A DNA stretch of 5,342 nt from Candidatus Helarchaeota archaeon (GCA_016840125.1 JAEOSY010000261.1:1-5342), one strand, 5' to 3'. Shown: positions 1-4,780, counted from the first letter of the stretch. Made by a program: numbers and translations. Notes: generated by a model from the sequence alone, not told the origin.

Positions 1-353
1 CTAGATCAAGAGCGGTGTCAGGTGATGATACCTTTCTTGCTATTGCAAAAATGGAACGTGGGGTCAGCTTTGTCGATGTTTCTGATCCAACTAACCCGCA
101 CGAAGTAGCCCTTTATACTGACTCATTTCCTACAAATTGTTTGTATGATGGGAAATATGTCTATATTACTAACCATGATACAAGCAGAAGCTTACATATT
201 GTTGAATTCGTTGCAGAGGAACCTTTGACAGACACCTCTTCATCACTGGGAACTAACACAACATCTGCAACCACCCCAGGTTTAGGAATCTTGGTTGTTA
301 GTCTGGGACTACTGGTAATCATCAGATTAGGATCTCGAAGGAAATTCGAATAA
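1..353 (+). CDS. LVIVD-repeat surface protein with C-terminal membrane/sorting tail (3' fragment)
   Basis: Only the last ~117 codons are present; the frame is open to the window's left edge, so the GTG at 15 is probably an internal valine rather than the start. The segment GVSFVDVSDPTNPHEVALY followed by DGKYVYITN and LHIVEF is the signature of LVIVD repeats, which form beta-propeller-like extracellular domains. It is followed by a Ser/Thr-rich stalk (TDTSSSLGTNTTSATT), then PGLG, a hydrophobic helix of about 18 residues and a basic end (RLGSRRKFE). This tripartite tail resembles the PGF-CTERM type of archaeal sorting signal, so the protein is inferred to be exported and anchored, perhaps after processing by an archaeosortase-like enzyme. 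PGL instead of PGF makes this assignment tentative; it could simply be a C-terminal membrane anchor. The stop is TAA. No ligand or enzymatic role can be read from this part. Confidence 0.85.
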   Translation, partial: RSRAVSGDDTFLAIAKMERGVSFVDVSDPTNPHEVALYTDSFPTNCLYDGKYVYITNHDTSRSLHIVEFVAEEPLTDTSSSLGTNTTSATTPGLGILVVSLGLLVIIRLGSRRKFE

Positions 354-560
354 GGGAGTTCAAAATCCCAATATTCTAGATAGCTTCATTCCTTCTCATA
401 ATAATGTCGTCTATGACTGTTTAGATTACAAAAGTATATACTAATAGATAGATCTTGAAGAAATCCTAGATCACCTAACCCAAAAGCTTTTTTCTTTAAT
501 TTTAATTTTGCACCTCTGAGGGATATTTGACAGGAATTTCAATCTTCCAACGGTGAGGAA
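354..560. other. Non-coding stretch between the surface-protein gene and the ICMT-like remnant
   Basis: No coding sequence is apparent here on either strand. Right after the stop there is a weak GGGA...TCCC inverted repeat (355-370). A perfect 10-bp palindrome AGTATATACT lies at 433-442 and could be a TATA-like element, but no gene starts at a suitable distance. The T-rich terminator at 488-509 is annotated separately. Otherwise nothing is recognised. Confidence 0.5.
488..509 (+). terminator. T-rich terminator after the LVIVD-repeat gene
   Basis: A pyrimidine tract on the + strand contains runs of six, three, four and four T. It lies about 135 nt beyond the stop codon of the surface-protein gene and is preceded by the short palindrome AAAAGCTTTT. 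Archaeal RNA polymerase typically terminates at such U-tracts without needing a strong hairpin. It is the first strong T-tract after the gene, hence the call, but the long distance from the stop keeps confidence modest. Confidence 0.35.
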
Positions 561-805
561 ATGAATAAAGAATTGATTTCACCACAATTTTTCAAAATAG
601 GTTTAATAATAACAATTGGGATTCATTTTTTCTTCCCCATTCATATAATAGTAACCTTTCAATACACAGTTTTTATTTAGAATTTTTAGTTAATTCCTTA
701 GGCCTCTTAAAGACTTCTGTTTCTGTAATTGTTCTTCCCTTCGAACTCAATTCACCCTTTCATATTAATAGATCAATTTTATACAGAAAATTTAGTCATC
801 AATTG
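561..805 (+). pseudogene. Decayed remnant of an ICMT-like membrane methyltransferase (tentative)
   Basis: An ATG at 561, preceded closely by GGTGAGG, opens a 39-codon frame ending TAG at 678-680. It contains FKIGLIITIGIHFFFPI followed by a short hydrophobic stretch and FQYT. This resembles the first transmembrane segment of isoprenylcysteine carboxyl methyltransferase (ICMT)-family proteins, which often show a HFxFPI...PFPYNLxG pattern. A different + frame then continues (codon boundary at 671, stop TAG 818-820) and includes KTSVSV, LPFE and SPFHINRSILY. These recall the conserved KTTVKPxE and GPFRISRHPMYL block that binds S-adenosylmethionine in this family. Taken together this looks like a gene reduced by at least one frameshift and internal loss, with the remaining catalytic half missing; its 3' part runs into the convergent winged-helix gene. 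The resemblance is from memory of the family, so chance similarity in hydrophobic sequence remains possible. The right edge is approximate. Confidence 0.33.
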
Positions 806-1069
806 ATAGTAGAGTGCTAGTGCCTCTTCCCCCTTTATTGTTGTACGATATTCCCTGGTATTGTTTACAGTTTGAAAAGGATCAACAAGTTCAATTAATC
901 TTGCAGAAAGAAGAAAATCGAGGGCTTCTTTGATTGTTATTGTTTTGAGATGTAAATATCTAAGAAGCCAACTTTGAGTTCTAGAGGTGGATAGACAAGA
1001 TTCTAATATTTCAGCCCAGATTTGGAATTTATTCCTACGTGGGGTATGGGGGAAGGATTTTTTATTCAA
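779..1069 (-). CDS. Archaeal winged-helix DNA-binding protein (ArnR1/PadR-like fold), TTG start
   Basis: This 96-residue protein has the layout of the archaeal winged-helix family (HTH_45 / ArnR1-like). A basic RRNKFQIWAEILESC first helix spans about residues 11-25. TQSWLLRYLHL (31-41) is the segment that in relatives reads T+I/xxxxxL. The recognition helix TIKEALDFLLSARLIEL follows (about 45-61), then a wing ending in EYRTTIKGEEAL (73-84), the usual YxxTxKG ending. It probably acts as a small transcriptional regulator binding DNA as a dimer. The start is TTG at 1067-1069, supported by GAGGG seven nt upstream; an ATG slightly further upstream is out of frame and soon stops. It follows the membrane-protein gene by 31 nt, so the two are probably co-transcribed. 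The partnership suggests the membrane protein may control or sequester the regulator. Target and signal are unknown. Confidence 0.82.
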   Translation of the reverse strand: MNKKSFPHTPRRNKFQIWAEILESCLSTSRTQSWLLRYLHLKTITIKEALDFLLSARLIELVDPFQTVNNTREYRTTIKGEEALALYYQLMTKFSV

Positions 1070-1100
1070 ATAATTTCCCTCATACTATTGAGATGAGCTT

Positions 1101-1766
1101 TCATACTGTTTTCAATATCCTTTCCCAATCATCGATATCCTCACTAGTGATAACCCATCTGGAGACAATGTTTTTCCAATATATGAAAAAAAACGTGCGT
1201 AAAAAACTTAAAAAGATTATTAATAACCAGATTCCATGGAGAAGTGAAAAGCCTGTGGAATTAATGCTATATAAGCTGAGTTCATGGATAGTAAGAAAGT
1301 AATTCAGAATAATAATAATAATCAGAATAATATGTTGATATAGTTCATTTCGCATTCTTTTTTCAATAAATTGGGTTTTATTTGATGTATAAGAATTTTC
1401 AGTTTTTAACGGGCTAAGAAACCATATAACTTCATTAATAAACGGGAGAAGACCGATGAAAGGAGGGGGATAATCGGATGAAGGTTCAATTTTTGTTAAA
1501 GAGTCAGAACTTAGTTTGAAAAGACGTACGAATAATAGATCTTTCCACAAAATGAGAAAAAGGAATAAACAGAGTGTTAGAAAAAGGGCAAGAGGGAAAG
1601 ATGTTGGACCTAATACGAATCTAAGATAAACTGATATAAAAAAAGCCAAAAGAAATAAAACCCCTGTTGCTAATTGTGCTAAGACCAATTTTCTGCTTCT
1701 TTTTATTTGATAAAATAATATTGATTGATTCTTCAATAAGAGTTTCTTTTTCGTATTGTTATCCAT
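1101..1766 (-). CDS. Four-helix integral membrane protein of unknown function
   Basis: A 221-residue protein starting at an ATG near a TATA-like box. After a basic N-terminus (KKK, KRSRK) there are two hydrophobic helices at about 28-50 and 55-75. A polar loop of about 70 residues (85-140) contains a moderately hydrophobic stretch (PFIGLLPFINEVIWFL), and two more helices follow at about 145-162 and 172-197. The short acidic tail includes ITSEDIDDWERIL. By the positive-inside rule both ends and the charged loop near 131-140 are probably cytoplasmic. I do not recognise the family. It sits 31 nt upstream of the winged-helix gene on the same strand. In ArnR-type regulators of Sulfolobales a winged helix is fused to membrane helices, so this pair could be a split version of that idea, which is inference. 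No catalytic motif is seen. A run of ATT codons encodes five consecutive isoleucines in the third helix. Confidence 0.75.
   Translation of the reverse strand: MDNNTKKKLLLKNQSILFYQIKRSRKLVLAQLATGVLFLLAFFISVYLRFVLGPTSFPLALFLTLCLFLFLILWKDLLFVRLFKLSSDSLTKIEPSSDYPPPFIGLLPFINEVIWFLSPLKTENSYTSNKTQFIEKRMRNELYQHIILIIIIILNYFLTIHELSLYSINSTGFSLLHGIWLLIIFLSFLRTFFFIYWKNIVSRWVITSEDIDDWERILKTV
1308..1322. repeat. (AAT)5 trinucleotide run inside the membrane-protein gene
   Basis: Five consecutive AAT units, followed after CAG by two more. On the coding (-) strand they read ATT and encode isoleucines of the third transmembrane helix. Gain or loss of a unit would stay in frame and only lengthen or shorten the helix. 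Confidence 0.7.
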
Positions 1767-1800
1767 TTTAAAAAACCCAGTTCTTTTTTACAAGTCATTC

Positions 1801-1810
1801 TTTATAATCT
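1801..1810 (-). promoter_or_regulatory. TATA-like promoter of the membrane protein / winged-helix unit
   Basis: On the - strand AGATTATAAA lies about 35-45 nt before the ATG at 1766. With the usual archaeal spacing of about 25 nt, transcription would begin near 1778-1780, giving a leader of about a dozen nt. No Shine-Dalgarno sequence precedes this ATG, in keeping with a very short leader. A small inverted repeat (ATGTC-CCTA-GACAT, 1823-1836) lies just upstream of the box. Confidence 0.4.
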
Positions 1811-1883
1811 GTTAAGGACCTGATGTCCCTAGACATTCAGTTTGCTTTCAATAAGGAGATTGTCATTAGACAGGTAGAATAGG

Positions 1884-1958
1884 CTAGTTTAGATAGAAAC
1901 AGTCTATACTAGGGTATATATCAGAGTACGTAAAGATTATCCTAATCTTTATTTCCAT
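1884..1958 (-). CDS. Candidate 24-residue small ORF with a near-perfect ribosome-binding site
   Basis: On the - strand AAGGAGGTGAT runs directly into an ATG at 1956-1958. It is essentially the full complement of the archaeal 16S rRNA 3' end, with GGAGG four nt before the start. The frame encodes MEIKIRIIFTY and continues to a TAG at 1884-1886, for 24 residues in all. The product would be basic and hydrophobic at the N-terminus and contain one Cys; I do not recognise it. A TATA-like element with flanking direct repeats lies about 45-60 nt upstream, so the ORF has its own apparent promoter. It could be a real micropeptide, a leader peptide, or the abandoned start of a lost gene. A 21-bp palindrome falls inside it and could fold in the RNA. 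It ends in an 11-mer that also occurs after the HEAT-repeat gene. The signal is strong for initiation but weak for function. Confidence 0.4.
   Translation of the reverse strand: MEIKIRIIFTYSDIYPSIDCFYLN
1931..1951. repeat. 21-bp perfect palindrome with 3-nt centre
   Basis: The arms TAAAGATTA and TAATCTTTA are exact reverse complements separated by TCC. The element lies 7 nt inside the start of the small ORF, about 70 nt from its TATA-like element. It could be an operator for a dimeric regulator, such as the adjacent winged-helix protein, or a hairpin in the mRNA that affects initiation. Its geometry (TTA-TCC-TAA core) resembles the palindrome at 4280-4298. Confidence 0.6.
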
Positions 1959-1994
1959 ATCACCTCCTTCATGATTGGTTTAAATTGGTAGGGA

Positions 1995-2015
1995 ATATAC
2001 TCAGGTATATACTCA
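1995..2015 (-). promoter_or_regulatory. TATA-like promoter embedded in a 9-bp direct repeat, upstream of the small ORF
   Basis: On the - strand TGAGTATAT occurs twice with a 3-nt spacer (ACC), a 12-bp period close to one helical turn. The first copy provides GTATATAC, a good TATA-like box about 25 nt before a predicted start near 1983. The SD at 1960-1970 follows. Direct repeats over the TATA box are typical of sites where a regulator competes with TBP, though duplication of a TATA-like element by chance is possible. Confidence 0.4.
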
Positions 2016-2059
2016 CAACTCCACTTCTGTCTGAAACTCTGTCAAAGGGTAGTTTAGAT

Positions 2060-2067
2060 AAAAAAAA
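2060..2067 (-). terminator. T8 terminator after the HEAT-repeat gene
   Basis: On the - strand a run of eight T lies about 45 nt after the stop codon of the HEAT-repeat gene, flanked by short complementary arms (TAGAT and ATCTA). An uninterrupted U-tract at this distance is what archaeal termination requires. Confidence 0.5.
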
Positions 2068-2111
2068 TCTACATAAATGCAAATTAAAATAATCAGAGAA
2101 AACCAGTCCAA

Positions 2112-2927
2112 TCAAGATAGCTGCCCTAGGACTCTTTTTACTTCACCTGGGAAATTCTTTACTAATCGATTTTTCCGTAGATTTTCCCTTAGAATCCAGC
2201 TAATATCTGGATCAGGAATATTTGCCAGCTCTTCTAAATATTGAAAACCTGAATCTGGAAGCGATTGAACTACTACACTCAAAGAATAGCCTAATCCCTT
2301 ACGTAGAATTTTAAACTCATTAGTTTTTCGATTTTTAGAGTTTTTAACCATATTAAGAACATTTTTATGAAAGTTCAAGGCATTTTTTGCAAGGTGAGAG
2401 TTTTTTAATACCTCAGGGTCTGCAAGGCCAGTAACAACCGCTCTCATAATGAGGTATTGATCCTTAACAATCCAAGATTCTAATTCCTTCACAAAGTCAG
2501 ATGGTTTATTTTTAAGAATCTTTTGGATGCCTTTAGCAACAGCTTCACGAATTCGCCACCGTGAATCATTAGCTTGTCTTTTTAAACAAAGGAGAGATTC
2601 GGAATAAAGTGCATCTGAAAGCACTCCAATTGAACCTAAAGCCCAAGTGCCACAGAACGCAAGAAATTCGTTTGGATTGCCTGTTGGAGCTTGTTCAGGA
2701 GTGATATTAATTAAATAATTAATAAAATCCCATAACGTTTGACCATGGCTTTCAAAACGTTCTTCAACAATTAAAATAAACGCTTTTGCCAGTTCCAAAT
2801 TCGCACGACGACTTGGAAGATTACTATTAACCCTCAAATATTCAATAAGGTTACTATTTCCCCCTGTGGATAAAAAGTCCGATACAAGAGAATCTAACTC
2901 CATATAATGCTTCTCTGTTTTTGTCAT
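2112..2927 (-). CDS. HEAT-repeat protein (alpha-solenoid, AlkD-like superfamily)
   Basis: A 271-residue, wholly helical protein without membrane segments. Clear HEAT-like helix pairs are visible at about 106-140 (including NDSRWRIREAVAKGIQKIL), 144-173 (ELESWIVKD...MRAVVTGLADPEVL) and 224-256 (YLEELANIPDPDISWILREN). The W-R-x-R-E-A-V and ISWILRENLRKNRL patterns are typical of compact bacterial and archaeal HEAT proteins related in fold to AlkD DNA glycosylases. I see no basis for assigning glycosylase activity, so a scaffold or nucleic-acid/protein-binding role is more cautious. The chosen ATG at 2927 has AAAGGGGA about 10 nt upstream. Another ATG at residue 9 is a possible start. It has its own TATA-like box and a T8 tract after the stop, so it seems to be a single-gene unit. 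A cytoplasmic location is expected. Confidence 0.78.
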   Translation of the reverse strand: MTKTEKHYMELDSLVSDFLSTGGNSNLIEYLRVNSNLPSRRANLELAKAFILIVEERFESHGQTLWDFINYLINITPEQAPTGNPNEFLAFCGTWALGSIGVLSDALYSESLLCLKRQANDSRWRIREAVAKGIQKILKNKPSDFVKELESWIVKDQYLIMRAVVTGLADPEVLKNSHLAKNALNFHKNVLNMVKNSKNRKTNEFKILRKGLGYSLSVVVQSLPDSGFQYLEELANIPDPDISWILRENLRKNRLVKNFPGEVKRVLGQLS

Positions 2928-2970
2928 TCCTTAATGTCCCCTTTCTGGTGAATTAGGGAGGGAAAAAGGT

Positions 2971-2980
2971 TATTTAAAAC
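2971..2980 (-). promoter_or_regulatory. TATA-like promoter of the HEAT-repeat gene
   Basis: GTTTTAAATA on the - strand, about 45-53 nt before the ATG at 2927. A start about 25 nt downstream (near 2950) would leave a leader of about 20 nt that includes the AAAGGGGA ribosome-binding site. Confidence 0.4.
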
Positions 2981-3018
2981 GTTCTAGATCTTGGCAAAGA
3001 GTTTAAACCAGCAAATCC

Positions 3019-3225
3019 CTAAATAGTGGGATCTTTGGTTGAAATCTTTATTTTTGATTGAAAAGCAGCAAGAAATAGAATTCCTCCGGGTAAGAGTAAC
3101 CAAATGCTTAGAATGCCATAGATAAAGAAAGTGTGAGCATCAGATAAGAATGTAATCAGAGCAAGTAAACCCAAGAGTGTTAGTATGCATGCTAATATGA
3201 AATATATTTTTTCATTTCTATTCAT
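3019..3225 (-). CDS. Small two-helix membrane protein of unknown function
   Basis: A 68-residue protein with hydrophobic helices at about 7-27 (IYFILACILTLLGLLALITFL) and 33-54 (FFIYGILSIWLLLPGGILFL), separated by a short loop (SDAHT), and a basic tail (SKIKISTKDPTI). The charged MNRNEK start and basic C-terminus suggest both ends are cytoplasmic. No family is recognised and no catalytic or ligand residues stand out. The start is ATG at 3225; GAGAAG two nt before it is at best a weak ribosome site. A well-formed TATAAAA box about 35 nt upstream predicts a transcript beginning only a few nt before the ATG, so initiation may be nearly leaderless. The coding character (two clean helices, charged ends) and the promoter support a real gene. 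Confidence 0.6.
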   Translation of the reverse strand: MNRNEKIYFILACILTLLGLLALITFLSDAHTFFIYGILSIWLLLPGGILFLAAFQSKIKISTKDPTI

Positions 3226-3255
3226 AACTTCTCTATGACCTTAATGGTAATTAGC

Positions 3256-3263
3256 TTTTATAG
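3256..3263 (-). promoter_or_regulatory. TATA box of the two-helix membrane protein gene
   Basis: CTATAAAA on the - strand preceded by the A-rich AAAT, a reasonable BRE plus TATA arrangement. The predicted start, about 25 nt downstream near 3233, lies roughly 8 nt before the ATG at 3225. Confidence 0.45.
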
Positions 3264-3371
3264 ATTTAATGATACTAAAACCATAGCTCTTTTTAAGAAA
3301 GTAAATGAGGGGAGGGATGGTGTAAAAGGCTGGATTAAGACGAAAGAAAGAGATATTTTTTTCAATCATAT

Positions 3372-3717
3372 CTAAAAAGGATTTGGAGAAGAATCTGAAT
3401 TGCGTTGATTTCTTACTTGGGATTTGAGATATGATTCAATTGAATCTTGAATTGTCTTTTCTAAATCATAGTGAGACTGATAACCCAGTTTCTCCTCAGC
3501 CTTGGTTGAATCAATCAAATAATTAGTTCCCAGAAGCTTAACTCTGAAAATGGTCATTAATGGACTTTCTTGTTTGCGTAGGAGTTTTGCTAACCCTTCA
3601 GAGAGAGCAGCAAACCCCCATGCTATATGATATGGAATATGTCGAATATGTCGTTGACTGTAAGCTCTCTTGCTGAGAGTTTATTTGATCATTAGTTGTA
3701 TTTGATTCTAAATTCAT
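3372..3717 (-). pseudogene. Truncated, frameshifted NAD-dependent epimerase/dehydratase (extended SDR) remnant
   Basis: The frame 3372-3680 encodes about 102 residues. Its RHIPYHIAWGFAALSEGLAKL, VKLLGTNYLIDSTKAEEKLGY and YDLEKTIQDSIESYLKSQ segments match the C-terminal substrate-binding part of extended SDRs (3-beta-HSD / sugar epimerase type), where D-x-x-K-A-x-x-x-L-G-Y precedes a final helix. The N-terminal Rossmann fold with its GxxGxxG and YxxxK motifs, normally about 200 residues, is absent, so the enzyme cannot be active. In this frame a TAA at 3681-3683 blocks extension. The good ribosome site (AAGGAGG, nine nt before an ATG at 3717) instead opens another frame, 39 codons starting MNLESNTTNDQ and ending at 3598 inside the remnant. 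So the retained start region and the retained tail are out of register. It follows the HMA-protein gene by 46 nt. An assembly or sequencing error could explain the shift but not the missing Rossmann half. Confidence 0.7.
3636..3653. repeat. Tandem 9-bp duplication in the epimerase remnant
   Basis: AATATGTCG occurs twice with no spacer. In the remnant's frame it encodes RHI twice (RHIRHI), so it is an in-frame duplication of three codons. Confidence 0.7.
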
Positions 3718-3763
3718 GATATTCAACCTCCTTGTTTAAATTCTCCTGACAGTTTCATGAGTC

Positions 3764-4243
3764 CTAATCTACTTGCACTGTTCGTTGTAGCTCAAAGCCG
3801 AAAAAACTATCTTTGATCTCTCTAATACTGATCTTCTGGCTATTAAATTTCATTTGAACCTTTTTCCGGTCGACGTCAGCCTTGACATCAATAATACCAC
3901 TTTTTCTTCTTGGAATTTCAACAAATGTTTCAAAGCATTTTCCACAGATTCCAATAACACGAAAGCTATATTCTTGGATATTAATACGGGATTTAGCAAG
4001 ATTTAAAGCTCCAAAACCGATTTCTTCTACTGCTTCTATTAATGTTTCAATGACTATTGTGTTAGGATTGTATTCAACCCTTGCTTTTACCTCCACAAAA
4101 TTTACTAATACTTTTTGAACTCCTTCGATCTTTAGAAGTTTATTTTTGATTGCTTGAGTATCTGAAGACGAAGTGAGGTCTAAAAGCTTCAGATTTGCAC
4201 GTTTAACTTTTGTAGAAGAAGGTGTCATTGAAATCATCTTCAT
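3764..4243 (-). CDS. Tandem HMA-like (heavy-metal-associated fold) protein, CxxC only in second domain
   Basis: This 159-residue soluble protein reads as two ferredoxin-like HMA domains. The first (about 17-78) has beta-alpha-beta spacing with VKRANLKLLDL, IKNKLLKIEGVQKVLVNF, VEYNP and LIEAVEEIGFGA, matching the usual GVxxxxVN...VxYdp...I..aIe..GY pattern, but the metal-binding CxxC is replaced by SSSD. The second (about 93-152) has VIGICGKCFETFVEIPRRKSG with C100 and C103 as the soft-metal CxxC, then IIDVKADVDRKKVQMKF and IREIKDSFFGFEL. Such domains bind and pass on Cu(I), Zn or Hg. This one is not attached to a P-type ATPase, so a chaperone or sensor role is inferred. The ATG at 4243 has AAGGA four nt upstream. 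A TATA-like box at 4251-4260 could instead drive a leaderless transcript starting at Met6. The gene follows the zinc-ribbon membrane protein by 47 nt. Confidence 0.78.
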   Translation of the reverse strand: MKMISMTPSSTKVKRANLKLLDLTSSSDTQAIKNKLLKIEGVQKVLVNFVEVKARVEYNPNTIVIETLIEAVEEIGFGALNLAKSRINIQEYSFRVIGICGKCFETFVEIPRRKSGIIDVKADVDRKKVQMKFNSQKISIREIKDSFFGFELQRTVQVD

Positions 4244-4250
4244 TCTTTCC

Positions 4251-4260
4251 TTTTATAGAT
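4251..4260 (-). promoter_or_regulatory. TATA-like element just before the HMA-protein gene
   Basis: ATCTATAAAA on the - strand. Its position predicts transcription starting near 4230, beside the in-frame Met6 codon (ATG at 4226-4228) rather than before the first ATG. It may allow an internal, leaderless transcript, or be fortuitous if the gene is only read from upstream. Confidence 0.25.
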
Positions 4261-4279
4261 GTGAAATACAATAGAGAGG

Positions 4280-4298
4280 GTACTTAAGGATTAAGTAC
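4280..4298. repeat. 19-bp perfect palindrome between the zinc-ribbon and HMA genes
   Basis: The arms GTACTTAA and TTAAGTAC are exact reverse complements around GGA (TCC on the coding strand). The right arm includes the stop codon of the zinc-ribbon protein gene. The central 11 bp (TTAAGGATTAA) recur at 5283-5293 next to the cluster's first promoter. It may be an operator for a dimeric regulator or a weak RNA hairpin between two genes. Confidence 0.6.
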
Positions 4299-4755
4299 TA
4301 CCTACAGGTGTTCCACACTTGGGACAGTAGCTATCACTTACACCCAACGGGGATCCACAGTTTTCACAAAATCCTCCTTGATTTTCCCATTCAACTTCAG
4401 GATTATTTTGGGTGGGGGGAGCATATGTGACTGTTTTACTCGAAATATTCTGTTCAGGACGAGGTGGGGATGTTTGAGGATTTTTCGCCAGATTTGAGCG
4501 ATTTGGATTCCGTACTATCACATACAAAATTACTCCAAGCCCCATTGTAAAGAATACAACGAGTGCCCATAAGGCTGCATTTTCCCCATATTGCTGAGCA
4601 TCTTGATAGGTCCAGATAGCTAGGAACGGAATTATGAACATACCACCAAGTAGCATGATCCACATCCACCAACCTCCTCCAAATTCTCCCATCATACCTA
4701 ATCCATCATTCATATGATCTCCTCCATCGAGGATTGTTAATAGTTCTTCTATCAT
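4291..4755 (-). CDS. Two-helix membrane protein with C-terminal zinc ribbon
   Basis: A 154-residue protein. A Gly/Met/Trp-rich N-terminus (GLGMMGEFGGGWWMW) leads into helix 1 at about 31-49. The polar turn YQDAQQYGEN follows, then helix 2 at about 61-81 (ALWALVVFFTMGLGVILYVIV). A Pro/Asn/Ser-rich linker (83-126) ends in a zinc ribbon FCENCGSPLGVSDSYCPKCGTPV with ligands C130, C133, C144 and C147 (CX2C-X10-CX2C). The helix pair with the W-x-x-x-D-A turn is common in prokaryotic membrane proteins carrying a zinc ribbon, of unknown biochemical role. The N-terminal Met/Trp/Gly patch recalls small proteins of heavy-metal operons, but that is a loose likeness. Two starts are plausible: ATG at 4755 with GGAG ten nt upstream, or ATG at 4713 (Met15) with GGAGG seven nt upstream, which begins nearer the conserved part. 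A TATA-like box at 4781-4789 would place the transcript start near 4760, favouring Met15 if that promoter is used. Confidence 0.77.
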   Translation of the reverse strand: MIEELLTILDGGDHMNDGLGMMGEFGGGWWMWIMLLGGMFIIPFLAIWTYQDAQQYGENAALWALVVFFTMGLGVILYVIVRNPNRSNLAKNPQTSPPRPEQNISSKTVTYAPPTQNNPEVEWENQGGFCENCGSPLGVSDSYCPKCGTPVGST

Positions 4756-4780
4756 ATTATTTCAACTCCTTTTTTGTTGT

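Noticed and set aside
433..442. 10-bp palindrome AGTATATACT as a promoter
   Set aside because: No gene starts at a suitable distance on either strand; such AT palindromes are expected by chance.
1039..1302. 87-codon + strand frame
   Set aside because: It lies opposite the membrane-protein and winged-helix genes, which have clear helices and a fold signature; its own sequence shows no domain and it has no promoter.
3226..3371. A gene or RNA in the gap after the epimerase remnant
   Set aside because: Apart from the TATA box of the two-helix protein and a weak GATAT...ATATC inverted repeat near 3350-3370, no frame or RNA-like fold was seen.
3723..3758. 11-codon - strand ORF (MKLSGEFKQGG) between the HMA gene and the epimerase remnant
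   Set aside because: Very short, only a weak AGGA before it, and its last codons are the ribosome site of the next start; no independent support.
3882..4118. 78-codon + strand frame
   Set aside because: Entirely antisense to the HMA protein gene, which has recognisable domains.
4454..4672. 72-codon - strand frame in another phase
   Set aside because: It overlaps the zinc-ribbon membrane protein gene, whose helices and CX2C pairs are convincing.
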